A DNA stretch of 64,000 bases from an uncultured Lachnospiraceae bacterium. Its GTDB lineage: Bacteria > Bacillota > Clostridia > Lachnospirales > Lachnospiraceae. Where the stretch lies: positions 1 to 64,000 of the forward strand of contig CANPIM010000008.1 of assembly GCA_947574135.1 (NCBI GenBank), written 5' to 3'. This document shows, in pieces, positions 35,089-43,840 of this stretch. The position numbers and the translations under genes are program-made. The notes under the pieces are model-generated. The model saw only the letters and a program-made list of their open reading frames with translations, did not search any database and had not been told where the DNA came from. The number at the start of each line of letters is the position of its first letter. The stretch's first letter is position 1.

Positions 35089-36360
35089 ATGGACATTATT
35101 TGCGCCCCATCCGGCATAGTAGGCACTGTCCGCCCCGCCCAGGGAATTGCCGACGTCATCAGGGCAGGATTCCAAAATCTTTTCCTGGACGTCTCCAGAT
35201 TCTGCTCTCCCGAAGAGCTGGAGACCATGGGCCTCCCCGGGAAAGCAGCCGGCAGCAGAACCCGCCCCCTCATATCCGAGAATCCTGACAGCCTGCCGAC
35301 AGTCATGAACCCCATACTGGCCCAGTACCAGAAAGCTGGCCTGTCCACCCCCGTCGCCCTGGCCCCCTATCAGCTACCGGGCACAAAGCGGACGGACCTA
35401 ACCCCTCTTCTCGCCGGCTTGTCCCGGGAGAGCATCCGGCTCTGCGGACAGGCAGGATGCGGGTTTATCATCATAAGACCTGTGTTTTCCGGCCTGTCCA
35501 GAGGGGAAGCGTGGCAGGCAAACAGAGATTTTTATCTCAGCCTGGCTCCCTTGGCCGGAGACAACCACGTCCAGATCCTCCTGGAAAATCAATGCCACGA
35601 TCAAAACGGTCATCTGATCCGGGGAATCTGTTCGGACCCGGGCGAGGCCGCGGCCTGGGTTGACCGGCTCAATGAGGCTGCGGGGGAGGAGCGGTTCGGC
35701 TTTTGCATGGACGTGGGAGCCTGCAGCATCTGCGGTCAGAACATGCAGGCCTTCGCCCATGTCTTGGACCGTCGGATCAAGGCGGTCATCCTTCGGGACA
35801 ATGACGGTCACAGGGAGAGCTCCCTGTTGCCCTTTACCTATTCGGGCTTTGAGCGCTCCGGGACAGACTGGCTGGGCCTTATCCGGGGATTGCGGGGCAT
35901 TGGCTTTGACGGCCATCTGATCCTGGATTTCTCTACCACAGCTGCCGGCTTTTCGCCCCTGCTGCGGCCTCAGCTATTGCAGCTGGCCAAGGCCACGGGA
36001 GAATATTTCCAGTGGCAAATCGGCATGGAGAACCTTCTGAAAGCCTATAAAGCCCGGGTGCTTTTCGGCGCGGGAAATATGTGCCGGAACTATATGAAAT
36101 GCTACGGAAAAACCTATCCGCCCCTCTTTACCTGTGACAACAATCCAAAACTTTGGGGAACCAGATTTGAGGGGCTGGAGGTAAAATCCCCAGAGTCTCT
36201 TCGGGATCTGCCCGCGGACTGCGCCGTATTTATCTGCAATGTCTACTACCGGGAAATTCAGCAGCAGCTGCGGGAAATGGGACTTACTAATCCAATGGAA
36301 TTTTTCAGCGATGAATTTATGCCAAGCTTTTATTTTGACAGGCTGGAGAGGGGGGAGTGA
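35089..36360 (+). CDS. Sugar isomerase/epimerase-like TIM barrel with C-terminal Rossmann-like module
   Basis: In this 423-residue protein, residues 1-310 resemble xylose-isomerase-like TIM barrels: FLDVSRF, GCGFIIIRPVF, VQILLENQCHDQNG, GFCMDVGACSICGQN, KAVILRDNDGH and GHLILDFS. The acidic metal-site positions of the family are present in part. The last 95 residues are the recurrent module (KARVLFGAGNMCRNYMK, TCDNNPKLWG, VFICNVYY). The start at 35089 has AAGGAG six bases upstream; the longer frame from 35047 overlaps the previous gene. The substrate is unknown. Its neighbour at 36357 is a second barrel, so the two may act together. Confidence 0.68.
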   Translation: MDIICAPSGIVGTVRPAQGIADVIRAGFQNLFLDVSRFCSPEELETMGLPGKAAGSRTRPLISENPDSLPTVMNPILAQYQKAGLSTPVALAPYQLPGTKRTDLTPLLAGLSRESIRLCGQAGCGFIIIRPVFSGLSRGEAWQANRDFYLSLAPLAGDNHVQILLENQCHDQNGHLIRGICSDPGEAAAWVDRLNEAAGEERFGFCMDVGACSICGQNMQAFAHVLDRRIKAVILRDNDGHRESSLLPFTYSGFERSGTDWLGLIRGLRGIGFDGHLILDFSTTAAGFSPLLRPQLLQLAKATGEYFQWQIGMENLLKAYKARVLFGAGNMCRNYMKCYGKTYPPLFTCDNNPKLWGTRFEGLEVKSPESLRDLPADCAVFICNVYYREIQQQLREMGLTNPMEFFSDEFMPSFYFDRLERGE

Positions 36361-37298
36361 AAATGCTGCCCATAGGAGTGCAGACCAAAAATGTGGTGGA
36401 CGACATGCATCCGGAGGAGGGCTTTGCTCTTTTGAGGAGGGCCGGATTTACCTGCGGAGATTTTAGCCTCAACGGCTATCTTTTGAACACAGCCCTCTAT
36501 GCCTCAGAGGTGAATGCTTTTTTTGACAAAACCGTCGGGGAGCTGGAGGCATTTTTTACTCCCCACAAGCAGGGAGCGGCGGCGGCCGGGATCACCATCA
36601 ACCAGATGCATATGCCCTATCCCAACTATGTGCCCCGGGGCAGCAGGGAGCTAAACGATTATCTGCGAAATGTGGTAGCGCCCAAGAGCCTGGAGGTGTG
36701 CGCTTTTTTGGGATGTCCCTGTCTGGTGGTTCATGGCCTTAAGCTCTCCTATTACCTGGGCTCTGAGGAGGCAGAGTGGAAAGAGACGGAAAATTTTCTG
36801 GATTTCCTTGCTCCCATGGCAAAGGAGATGGGGATTACTCTGTGTATCGAAAACCTGTATGAAGGGCTTAGAGACCATCTGGTGGAGGGGCCCTGCTGCA
36901 AGGCCCAAAAGGCGGCGGAGCGGATAGACAGGATGAATGAGAAATATCATGCACAGGTGCTGGGATTCTGCTTTGACACAGGCCATGCCAATCTGGTGGG
37001 GCTTGATTTTGAGGAATTTCTCACAACCCTGGGGCACAGACTGAAGGTCCTGCATATCCACGATAATGATGGGATTTCCGATTTGCACCAGATTCCCTTT
37101 ACCTTCACCAAAAACCGGGAAAATCGTCCCTCCACGGACTGGGAAGGATTCCTGAGAGGACTTAAGAACATCCGTTTCCAGGGAACCCTAAGCTTCGAGA
37201 CAGCCCCTGTGCTGACCACCTTTCCGGAGGCGATGAAGGGAGATGTGCTCTCCTTTATAGCCAGGATGGGGAATTATTTTGCCACACAGCTGCTATAG
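36357..37298 (+). CDS. Sugar phosphate isomerase/epimerase-like TIM barrel
   Basis: The 313-residue protein is of the AP-endonuclease-2-like TIM barrel family: ITINQMHMPYPNY, CLVVHGLKLSYY, ITLCIENLYEG (Glu ligand), GFCFDTGHANLVG (Asp and His ligands), VLHIHDNDGISDLHQIPF (His and Asp) and GTLSFETAP (Glu). All expected metal ligands are visible. GTG at 36357 overlaps the preceding stop; ATG at 36363 is an equally good start behind GGGGAG. It ends the glycan cluster; the following gene is convergent. Confidence 0.8.
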   Translation: MKMLPIGVQTKNVVDDMHPEEGFALLRRAGFTCGDFSLNGYLLNTALYASEVNAFFDKTVGELEAFFTPHKQGAAAAGITINQMHMPYPNYVPRGSRELNDYLRNVVAPKSLEVCAFLGCPCLVVHGLKLSYYLGSEEAEWKETENFLDFLAPMAKEMGITLCIENLYEGLRDHLVEGPCCKAQKAAERIDRMNEKYHAQVLGFCFDTGHANLVGLDFEEFLTTLGHRLKVLHIHDNDGISDLHQIPFTFTKNRENRPSTDWEGFLRGLKNIRFQGTLSFETAPVLTTFPEAMKGDVLSFIARMGNYFATQLL

Positions 37299-37318
37299 AT
37301 GGGCTGTTTCTATATATT

Positions 37319-37961
37319 CTACAGATTATTAAAGGCCACGGTTTCCTTTTCCAGGCCTTTCACCACATCCTGGTTTACACCCATTCGATTTGTAATGTCC
37401 TCCATATCCTCGGCCAGACTTCGGGTGTTGCCGGCCACGCCTGTGATTCCCTTGGCTCCCTCGTCAATAGCCTTGGTAATGGTGCTGATAGAGTCGGCGA
37501 TTCCGGACATGGAATGTTTAAGCCGCTTTGTTCTCTCATGAAACTCATCCATGGTCCGTCGGATATAGGCGGCATCCTCCCTGTACTGGCTGCCGGACTG
37601 TACAAAGGCTTGAAATTCTGTGAGCACCGACTGCTTCATATAGTCAACGAGGTGCTGGGTGTTCACCGAGAGATTGTATACAGCGAATGTGACCACACTG
37701 GTAATAGCCTGGATGTGGTTGGCCGTCTCCTGGCTGGAATGAGCCAGCTCCCGAATCTCCCGGGCCACCACAGCAAAGCCTTTTCCGGCGGCTCCCGCAT
37801 TGGCGGCCTCCACCGAGGCGTTCAGGGCAATCAGCCGGGTCTGCTGGGAAATGGCCAGGTTATTGATGCGGCCAGAGCTCACCTCCCTGGTATTCTGCCT
37901 CAAACCCGTCAAAAATCTGGTGGAGCAGATCTTCGTCCTCCGCGGCGCCCCAGAAAATCAT
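37319..37961 (-). pseudogene. Broken methyl-accepting chemotaxis protein (cytoplasmic signalling part)
   Basis: The minus-strand frame 37912-37319 encodes a typical chemoreceptor signalling hairpin, with [17 protein letters not shown] and [14 protein letters not shown], and a long coiled coil. It has no proper start. A second frame from 37961 ([13 protein letters not shown]) runs to a stop at 37860, and the two join if about one base is lost or gained near 37870-37895. The full product would be a soluble receptor-like protein without sensor or membrane parts. Upstream of 37961 the first frame stays open to an ATG near 38030 beside an AGGAGG motif. It is probably inactive unless this is a sequencing error. 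Confidence 0.7.
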
Positions 37962-38009
37962 AGCATTTTTTGGGAAGCTTTTGCAACGGGATTTAAGGAA
38001 AATGCCCTG

Positions 38010-38038
38010 TTGACAAACCCTCCTCATTGTTATATAAC
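38010..38038 (+). promoter_or_regulatory. Promoter for first fucosidase gene
   Basis: TTGACA (38010-38015), 17 bases, TATAAC (38033-38038): a near-consensus vegetative promoter. A regulator-like palindrome lies about 32 bases after the -10. Confidence 0.75.
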
Positions 38039-38069
38039 AAAACTATACTGTACAACCATACAAAATAAA

Positions 38070-38086
38070 GTTCAATAATACTGAAT
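38070..38086 (+). promoter_or_regulatory. Operator-like palindrome, probable IclR-type site
   Basis: GTTCAATAATACTGAAT is an imperfect palindrome (TTCA/TGAA arms). It matches the site at 40619-40635 in sequence and in distance from the -10 box. It is likely bound by the regulator at 39556-40377 (inference). Confidence 0.55.
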
Positions 38087-38144
38087 GAGTGGACGGTAGT
38101 CAACAGCACCATAGCATACAGGCTATGAAAGGGGAGAATGCCAA

Positions 38145-39431
38145 ATGGGAGAGTACACACAGGACAGCAGGATGGCTTGGTTCCGGCAGGCCAGATACGG
38201 GATTTTTATTCATTGGGGGCTTTACGCCCACCTGGGAGGCTTCTGGAAGGGGGAGCGGGTATCCGCCTTTGACGGGGCGGAGTGGATTATGCGGGATGGC
38301 CGGATTCCCGTGGAGGAGTACCGGCAGATTGCAAAGGAATTTAATCCGGTTGACTTTGACGCGGAGAAAATCGTGGATCGGGTGGTGCAGTACGGGGGAA
38401 AATATCTGTGCTTTACGGCCAAGCACCACGACGGCTTTGCCATGTATGACAGCAAGGTATCGGATTACAACATTATGCACACCCCCTTTGGACGGGATGT
38501 GGTGGGAGAATTGGCCAGGGCCTGCCAAAAGCGGGGCGTCATATTCTGTCTGTATTACTCCCAGATGCAGGACTGGGAGGATCCGGACGGAGACGGAAAC
38601 ACCTGGGATTATGAGAAGGAGAAAAAGGATTTCCAGGCTTACTTTTACCGGAAGGCAAAGCCCCAGGTGGAGGAGCTTCTCACCAATTACGGAAAGATTG
38701 GCATGATCTGGTTTGACACCCCCTATGACATGCCCCGGGATTTAAGCGATGAGCTGGCAGAGCTTGTCCATAAGCTTCAGCCGGAATGTCTGATCAGCGG
38801 CCGGATTGGCTATGGTCTGGGAGACTTCCGGGAAATGAACGACAATAATATCCCCCACAATGCTTTTTTGGAGGACTGGGAAAGCCCCATGACCCTCAAC
38901 AATACCTGGGGCTATTCCCGGGTGGATCACCACTGGAAATCCGCCGGGCAGGTGGTACGGATGCTGGTAAATGTGGTGGGAAAGGGTGGCAATCTTCTGC
39001 TGAACATTGGCCCGGACGAGAGAGGAAGAATCCCGGAGGAGAGCGATGAAATTCTTCTGGAGGTGGGACGGTTTCTGGAGAAAAACGGGGAGAGCATTTA
39101 CGGCGCCATTCCCATGGAGGATATGCCCTATGAAAATCAGTGGGGCGGCTGCACCCAAAAGCCGGGGCGGTTCTATATGCATGTGCTGGATTACCCGGAC
39201 GAGCCCTATGAGATCCGCATTTATAATCTCAAGACCAAGGTAAAGCGGGTGACCCTTTTGGAGACCGGGGAGGAGCTAAAGTTTGTTCAGCTCTATGAGA
39301 TTGCCAGGGATGAGTACAGGTTCCGGGCCTTTTTTCCGGAGAAGCCAATCAATGCTCTGGACACCGTAGCTGTGGTGGAGACGGAGGGCCCCCTGGAATA
39401 CCACGATTTGCGGACAATTTATGCAAAATAA
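38145..39431 (+). CDS. GH29 alpha-L-fucosidase (copy 1)
   Basis: The 428-residue protein has the GH29 barrel motifs FGIFIHWG-like YGIFIHWGLYAHLGG, CFTAKHHDGFAMYDS, DVVGELARACQKRG, FCLYYSQMQDWE and MIWFDTPYD, whose Asp is the expected nucleophile. No signal peptide is seen, so it should act on imported fucosylated oligosaccharides in the cytoplasm. A promoter and operator-like site precede it and a strong terminator follows, so it is its own transcription unit. A paralogue lies at 43985 behind the transporter genes. Confidence 0.92.
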   Translation: MGEYTQDSRMAWFRQARYGIFIHWGLYAHLGGFWKGERVSAFDGAEWIMRDGRIPVEEYRQIAKEFNPVDFDAEKIVDRVVQYGGKYLCFTAKHHDGFAMYDSKVSDYNIMHTPFGRDVVGELARACQKRGVIFCLYYSQMQDWEDPDGDGNTWDYEKEKKDFQAYFYRKAKPQVEELLTNYGKIGMIWFDTPYDMPRDLSDELAELVHKLQPECLISGRIGYGLGDFREMNDNNIPHNAFLEDWESPMTLNNTWGYSRVDHHWKSAGQVVRMLVNVVGKGGNLLLNIGPDERGRIPEESDEILLEVGRFLEKNGESIYGAIPMEDMPYENQWGGCTQKPGRFYMHVLDYPDEPYEIRIYNLKTKVKRVTLLETGEELKFVQLYEIARDEYRFRAFFPEKPINALDTVAVVETEGPLEYHDLRTIYAK

Positions 39432-39452
39432 TGCAAAAAATATGGAACGAAA

Positions 39453-39500
39453 AAATAAGCATCCCAAGCCTTAGCCGGCCAGATGCTTATTTCTTTTTTA
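39453..39500. terminator. Terminator between fucosidase and convergent regulator gene
   Basis: AAATAAGCATC (39453-39463) pairs with GATGCTTATTT (39482-39492); T runs flank both sides on their respective strands, so it can end both convergent genes. Confidence 0.85.
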
Positions 39501-39555
39501 CCTGTTGGTTTCTGCCTGTGGAAAGGAAGTATGTAACAGGAGAGGCGGCCCCTTC

Positions 39556-40377
39556 TCAGGGATAGGGATCACATTTGGGAAAGAATTCCTCGTTGGAGGC
39601 CAGAAGATTGGCGCCGTTGGCCAGCAGGGTGGCATACTGCACCATATTTTCATCAGGCATGCTGAATACAGAGCCGGTGAGGCTTAAAGAGCCCAAAAGC
39701 CGGTTGGAGGAGCAGATGGGCACGGCCACCCCCTTGACATTGGGAAATTCTTCACAATTTTCGATAGCATAGCCCCGCTCCCGAATGGTCTGCAGCTCTG
39801 CCTTCAGGGCGGCCCGGTCCGTAATGGTGGTGGTGGTAAACCGGGGGAGCCCATAGGTATCAATAATCAAATCCACCATTTCCTCAGCCATTTCACTGAG
39901 CATAATCTTTCCGCAGCAGCTGCAATGCATCAGGGTACAGCGCCCGGTAATGGAATAGGAAATGTTTCGGTTTCCCGGGTTTACACTCTGGAGATAAAAG
40001 GCCTTTCCCTTTTTGGGAATGGTCAGGTACACGATCTGCCCGCTCTGACGCTGGATTTCTTCCATAATCGGGATAGCGGAATGCAGAATAGGAAGAGAGG
40101 CACGGATGTGATAGCTTAATTCCAACAATTCAATGCCCAGGCGATAATGCTGATTGGGAAGCTTTTGAATATATCCAAAGGATTCCAGGGTTTTCAGAAT
40201 ATTGACCATGGTGCTCTTGGAAATAGACAGCTCCTTGGAAAGCTGGGTGAGCGTCCACTCCGGTTTGTTTACGGTAAATGTTTTCAGTGTACGGATACAT
40301 TTTGCCACAGACCCCAGCATCCAGGAAGGAGTTTCCTCCTTGGCCCCGGATGGGGAGAAGGTATTCGGGTTTTCCAT
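39556..40377 (-). CDS. IclR-family transcriptional regulator
   Basis: The 273-residue protein has an N-terminal winged helix-turn-helix (WTLTQLSKELSISKSTMVN, then LESFGYIQKL), and a C-terminal effector domain with GRCTLMHCSCCGKIMLSEM and IENCEEFPNVKGVAVPI, both typical of IclR. The family binds short inverted repeats and responds to small metabolites. It is transcribed away from the ABC operon and toward the first fucosidase, and matching palindromes lie in front of both, so it very probably controls them. A minus-strand promoter lies at 40420-40448. Confidence 0.88.
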   Translation of the reverse strand: MENPNTFSPSGAKEETPSWMLGSVAKCIRTLKTFTVNKPEWTLTQLSKELSISKSTMVNILKTLESFGYIQKLPNQHYRLGIELLELSYHIRASLPILHSAIPIMEEIQRQSGQIVYLTIPKKGKAFYLQSVNPGNRNISYSITGRCTLMHCSCCGKIMLSEMAEEMVDLIIDTYGLPRFTTTTITDRAALKAELQTIRERGYAIENCEEFPNVKGVAVPICSSNRLLGSLSLTGSVFSMPDENMVQYATLLANGANLLASNEEFFPKCDPYP

Positions 40378-40419
40378 ATATCAATGTCCTCTTCCGTCTA
40401 TATTTTTCACTACCTTGTA

Positions 40420-40448
40420 AGTGTAGTTATTTTTTGGTAAATAGTCAA
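40420..40448 (-). promoter_or_regulatory. Promoter for the IclR-type regulator
   Basis: On the minus strand, TTGACT (40443-40448), 17 bases, TACACT (40420-40425). Confidence 0.6.
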
Positions 40449-40464
40449 GTGATTTCCGGAAAAG

Positions 40465-40575
40465 ACCTGGGAGAAGCTGGTGAAAAATTTGTCAATTATC
40501 ACAAAAAACCAGGAGAGGAGTTGGCTACTTTTTACAAAACAAGGAAGAAACCAGCAGAAGAGTTGACAAATTTGT
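40465..40575 (+). repeat. Degenerate 42-bp tandem repeat upstream of ABC operon
   Basis: Two and a half imperfect units run through the regulator-operon gap. CCAGGAGAGGAGTTGGC (40511-40527) and CCAGCAGAAGAGTTGAC (40551-40567) align, and a weaker unit precedes them. The last unit supplies the TTGACA box of the operon promoter. AATTTGTCAA (upstream) and TTGACAAATT (40563-40572) also form an inverted pair. Confidence 0.5.
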
Positions 40576-40591
40576 GAAATTGGGATATAAA
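40563..40591 (+). promoter_or_regulatory. Promoter of the fucoside ABC operon
   Basis: TTGACA (40563-40568), 17 bases, TATAAA (40586-40591): near-perfect vegetative promoter. Confidence 0.8.
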
Positions 40592-40618
40592 TAGTTATGT
40601 ACAGTATATTTGAATAAA

Positions 40619-40635
40619 GTTCAATATACTTGAAC
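40619..40635 (+). promoter_or_regulatory. Operator-like palindrome GTTCAA-N5-TTGAAC
   Basis: Perfect 6-bp arms with a 5-base centre, located about 28 bases after the -10 box in the leader. A similar site is at 38070-38086. A repressor here would block transcription early; the IclR-type protein is the obvious candidate (inference). Confidence 0.65.
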
Positions 40636-40670
40636 AAAAGGACTTAAAATTTAAACAGGAGGTAAAAATC

Positions 40671-42026
40671 ATGAAAAAGTTTCTGGCATTACTGTTAACC
40701 CTAACCATGGCGGCTTCCCTTGCTGCCTGCGGCTCCAAGCCCACCCAGGAGCAGGAGACCACAGACACACAGGCGCCGACGGAGAGCTCTTCCGGAGGGG
40801 AAAAAGAGACGGAGAGTTCCGGCGAGGATGTGGTCATCACCTTCTGCGCTCGGCAGGACCCCACAGGGGCTGACGCGGAGAGCGCCTACACGCTGGAGAA
40901 GATTGAGGAATTCAATGCCATGGACAACGGCATAAAGGTAGATATTGTTTGGAATCCGGTGGAGGCAGATTATCTGAGCCGTCTGGCCACGGATATTGCA
41001 TCCAATGACTGCCCCAATATTTTTATGGAGTACGGCGGATCCCGGATCCTGGACTATCTGGAGGCAGGTCTTATCGTGGACATGACCCCGTACTATGAGG
41101 AGGATTCCGCCTGGTACGATTCCGTATATCCCACCATGTGGGAGCCCTGTGTATTTGATGACTATGATGGGATCTTTGGGATTCCCTTCAACTCCTACGA
41201 AATCGTGCTGGTTTACAACAGCGCTTACCTGGAGCAGTGCAATCTGGAGGTTCCCACCACCTGGGAAGAGCTGATGAACTGCTGCAAGGTGCTGAAGGAA
41301 AACGGCATTCAGCCCTTTATGGTGGGAGAGAAGGATACCTACCGCTTCGGACATCTGTTCTCCAACCTGGCTATCACCAGCTACGGCGAGGATGCAAGGA
41401 AAATGGGAACCCGGGAGATCGGCTATGATTCCCAGGAGAGCAAAGAGATCTACAAGCTTATAAAGGATGCCTATGACCTGGGATATTTTGGGGATAATGT
41501 GCTGGCTTACGGACACTCTGAGGAGCGGGCCTACATGGGAGCCGGAGAATGTGCCTTTATGTGGGATCTGACCTCCCGGATTTACTGGCTGGAGGATACC
41601 CAGGAGCTCAATGCGGAGAACTTACATATCGCCCAGTTCCCGGCAGTGAATAAGGAGTACTACGGATGGTGCCAGGGCGGCGCGTCTCAGGCCTACTATG
41701 TATCTACCCAGGCCAGCGAGGAGGAGATCGCTGCATCCATCACCTTCCTGAAATATATTACGGGCAAGGAATTTATTTCCGGTTTGTCGGCCGTGACCAA
41801 TTCCACCTATGCCATTGCAGTGGAATCCTCTGCAGGCAGCTACATTTATGAAGAGGTGGCAGAGGTAATGGGACAGAACAAGGGACTGTTGGCAGAGCTG
41901 CAGAATTATGACAGCGAGGCCGGTGGACTGAATATCGTAAGAGATGCCCTGCAGACCATTGTGCTGGGGGCTACGCCGGACGAAATTGCGCAGACGATTG
42001 TTGAGGGCTACGAAGATATTGAATAA
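40671..42026 (+). CDS. ABC transporter sugar-binding lipoprotein
   Basis: This 451-residue solute-binding protein of the CUT1 type has an N-terminal signal (KKFLALLLTLTMAASLA) and lipobox LAACGS, followed by an acidic linker. Body motifs include FMEYGGSRILDYLEAG and the hinge block PFNSYEIVLVYNSAYLEQ. AGGAGG lies nine bases upstream. It feeds sugar to the two permeases downstream; the surrounding fucosidases suggest fucosylated oligosaccharides as ligand (inference). A terminator-like hairpin follows, so it can be made in excess over the permeases. Confidence 0.9.
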   Translation: MKKFLALLLTLTMAASLAACGSKPTQEQETTDTQAPTESSSGGEKETESSGEDVVITFCARQDPTGADAESAYTLEKIEEFNAMDNGIKVDIVWNPVEADYLSRLATDIASNDCPNIFMEYGGSRILDYLEAGLIVDMTPYYEEDSAWYDSVYPTMWEPCVFDDYDGIFGIPFNSYEIVLVYNSAYLEQCNLEVPTTWEELMNCCKVLKENGIQPFMVGEKDTYRFGHLFSNLAITSYGEDARKMGTREIGYDSQESKEIYKLIKDAYDLGYFGDNVLAYGHSEERAYMGAGECAFMWDLTSRIYWLEDTQELNAENLHIAQFPAVNKEYYGWCQGGASQAYYVSTQASEEEIAASITFLKYITGKEFISGLSAVTNSTYAIAVESSAGSYIYEEVAEVMGQNKGLLAELQNYDSEAGGLNIVRDALQTIVLGATPDEIAQTIVEGYEDIE

Positions 42027-42035
42027 GCTTTTGAA

Positions 42036-42065
42036 TGCCCGGGGAGTCCTTCTCCGGGCATTTTT
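42036..42065 (+). terminator. Intra-operon terminator after the binding-protein gene
   Basis: TGCCCGG and CCGGGCA arms with an inner GAG/CTC extension end in TTTTT. Partial read-through would give more binding protein than permease, a common arrangement in such operons. Confidence 0.8.
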
Positions 42066-42107
42066 ACCGTAAAAGTCCGACGCCCAAAGGTTAAGGAGGT
42101 AATAAAA

Positions 42108-42992
42108 GTGACATACAAGCGAAAGGACCACCTGATCTCGATCCTGTTTTTGTTTCCGGCACTGCTGCTGCTTTGTGTATTCATTATCTATCCCACCATT
42201 TCCACCATTAAGCTTTCCTTTCATTCCTGGAAGGGAATCTATGGTATGGCCCAGGAATTCGTAGGCTTCAGTAATTTTCAAAAGGTTCTCACCAGCGATA
42301 CCTTCTGGAATGCCATGCTGAACTCCGTCTACTTTATGATCGGCACCTTTGTGATACTTATGCCACTCTCCTTTAGCCTGGCCCTGGTGGTGACCTCAAA
42401 GCTAAAATTTACCGGCTTTATGAAAACCATGTACTATCTGCCGGTGATTCTGGGAACCACTACAGTGGCCCTTATGTGGCGCTGTATTTTAAATCCCAAC
42501 ACAGGAATCCTGGCGGGTATTTTAAATGCCATGGGTCTGGGGGATCATGTAATCGACTGGCTGAATACGCCTACCGTCAATGTGTGGACCACCATTCTCA
42601 TTAATGAGTGGAAATTTGCAGGCTATAATATGCTGATTTTCGTGGCGGGTATTACCAGCATTCCCGACACCACTGTGGAGGCGGCCATGATCGACGGCTG
42701 TAATTACTGGCAGCGCCTGCGCTACATTATTTTGCCTTTAAGCAAGAATTCCTTTAAGGTATTTGCCATTCTGGGAATCACGGGCTGTCTCAAGGTCTTT
42801 GACATTATCTGGGCCATGACAGGAGGCGGACCCAACGATCTGAGCTCCACACCGGGTATTATGATCTACCAGTTTGCCTACACCTATAAAAAATATGGCC
42901 GAAGCGCGGCCATTGCCGTGATCCTGCTGATCCTGGGAGTTTCCTTAAGCGCCGTGTGCAACAGGGTGTTTAAGCAGGACGACATCTATTGA
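42108..42992 (+). CDS. ABC sugar permease, MalF-like subunit
   Basis: The 294-residue protein has six predicted membrane helices (first LISILFLFPALLLLCVFII) and the EAA loop TTVEAAMIDGCNYWQRLRYI near the end, which contacts the ATPase. GTG start at 42108 follows AAGGAGG by eight bases. It pairs with the next gene. No ATP-binding subunit is in the operon, so a shared MsmK-like ATPase elsewhere is likely (family knowledge). Confidence 0.9.
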   Translation: MTYKRKDHLISILFLFPALLLLCVFIIYPTISTIKLSFHSWKGIYGMAQEFVGFSNFQKVLTSDTFWNAMLNSVYFMIGTFVILMPLSFSLALVVTSKLKFTGFMKTMYYLPVILGTTTVALMWRCILNPNTGILAGILNAMGLGDHVIDWLNTPTVNVWTTILINEWKFAGYNMLIFVAGITSIPDTTVEAAMIDGCNYWQRLRYIILPLSKNSFKVFAILGITGCLKVFDIIWAMTGGGPNDLSSTPGIMIYQFAYTYKKYGRSAAIAVILLILGVSLSAVCNRVFKQDDIY

Positions 42993-43009
42993 GAAAGGAG
43001 GAAACGAAA

Positions 43010-43840
43010 ATGAGCAAGAAAACCAAGGTTGGCATGGGCGTCACCTATATTCTGGCCTTTCTCTGGATTGTAGCCACTACCGTGCCCTTACTCTTAGCCG
43101 TACTATCCTCCTTTAAGGACAATACGGAAATCTATCTTCGCCCCTGGCAGCTTCCCCAGTCCTGGGCGCCTGTAAACTATATCAGGGCCATTGTGGATGT
43201 GGGAGCCCTGCGATCCATTGGAAATACCCTTCTGGTAGCCTTTCTCACGGCGGGGGGCGTGCTTTTGGTGGCGTTGCTGGCATCTTATCCCATGTCCAGA
43301 AAAAATATCCGCTGGGTCAAGAGCACCTACACCCTGTTTGTGTTGGCTGTTATGATACCCGTACATACCACCCTGATTCCCATCTCCTCCCTGGCCACCA
43401 TTTTAAAGGCAAAGGATCAATACTGGTATCTGATTCTGGTGTACATTGCCTTTAATATGGCCCAGTCCATCTTCCTGATCTCCGGCTCCATGAACGGCAT
43501 CAGCCGGGAGATCGACGATGCGGCCATTATTGACGGATGCGGGGATTTCCGCCTGCTGTTTCGGATTCTGACGCCTATCTGCAAGCCGATTCTGGCCACG
43601 GAGGCCATCTTTGCCTTTGTGTATGCCTATGGAGAACTGATATTCTCCCTGACCTTGATTTCCAACAGCAAGCTGTACACCGTGTCCAGGGCCATGCTTT
43701 CCTTCTACGGAGACGGGGATATGCGTTTGGGACCGATTTTTGCCTTTATTGTGCTGTCCGCCATTCCTTCCATTATTGTGTATGTGCTCTTCCACAACCA
43801 GATTCAAAAGGGTGTGATGAACGGAGCCATCAAGGGATAG
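43010..43840 (+). CDS. ABC sugar permease, MalG-like subunit
   Basis: The 276-residue protein has six membrane helices and an EAA loop reading EIDDAAIIDGCGDFRLLFRI. The start at 43010 follows AAAGGAGG by eight bases; the frame from 42989 overlaps the previous gene but lacks a good site. It forms the second half of the channel with the MalF-like protein. Confidence 0.9.
   Translation: MSKKTKVGMGVTYILAFLWIVATTVPLLLAVLSSFKDNTEIYLRPWQLPQSWAPVNYIRAIVDVGALRSIGNTLLVAFLTAGGVLLVALLASYPMSRKNIRWVKSTYTLFVLAVMIPVHTTLIPISSLATILKAKDQYWYLILVYIAFNMAQSIFLISGSMNGISREIDDAAIIDGCGDFRLLFRILTPICKPILATEAIFAFVYAYGELIFSLTLISNSKLYTVSRAMLSFYGDGDMRLGPIFAFIVLSAIPSIIVYVLFHNQIQKGVMNGAIKG

Noticed and set aside
40278..40577. 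Plus-strand 99-residue frame ending in repeated KKPxEEL
   Set aside because: Its first half overlaps the regulator gene in antisense and no start site is visible; the repeat pattern reflects DNA tandem repeats.
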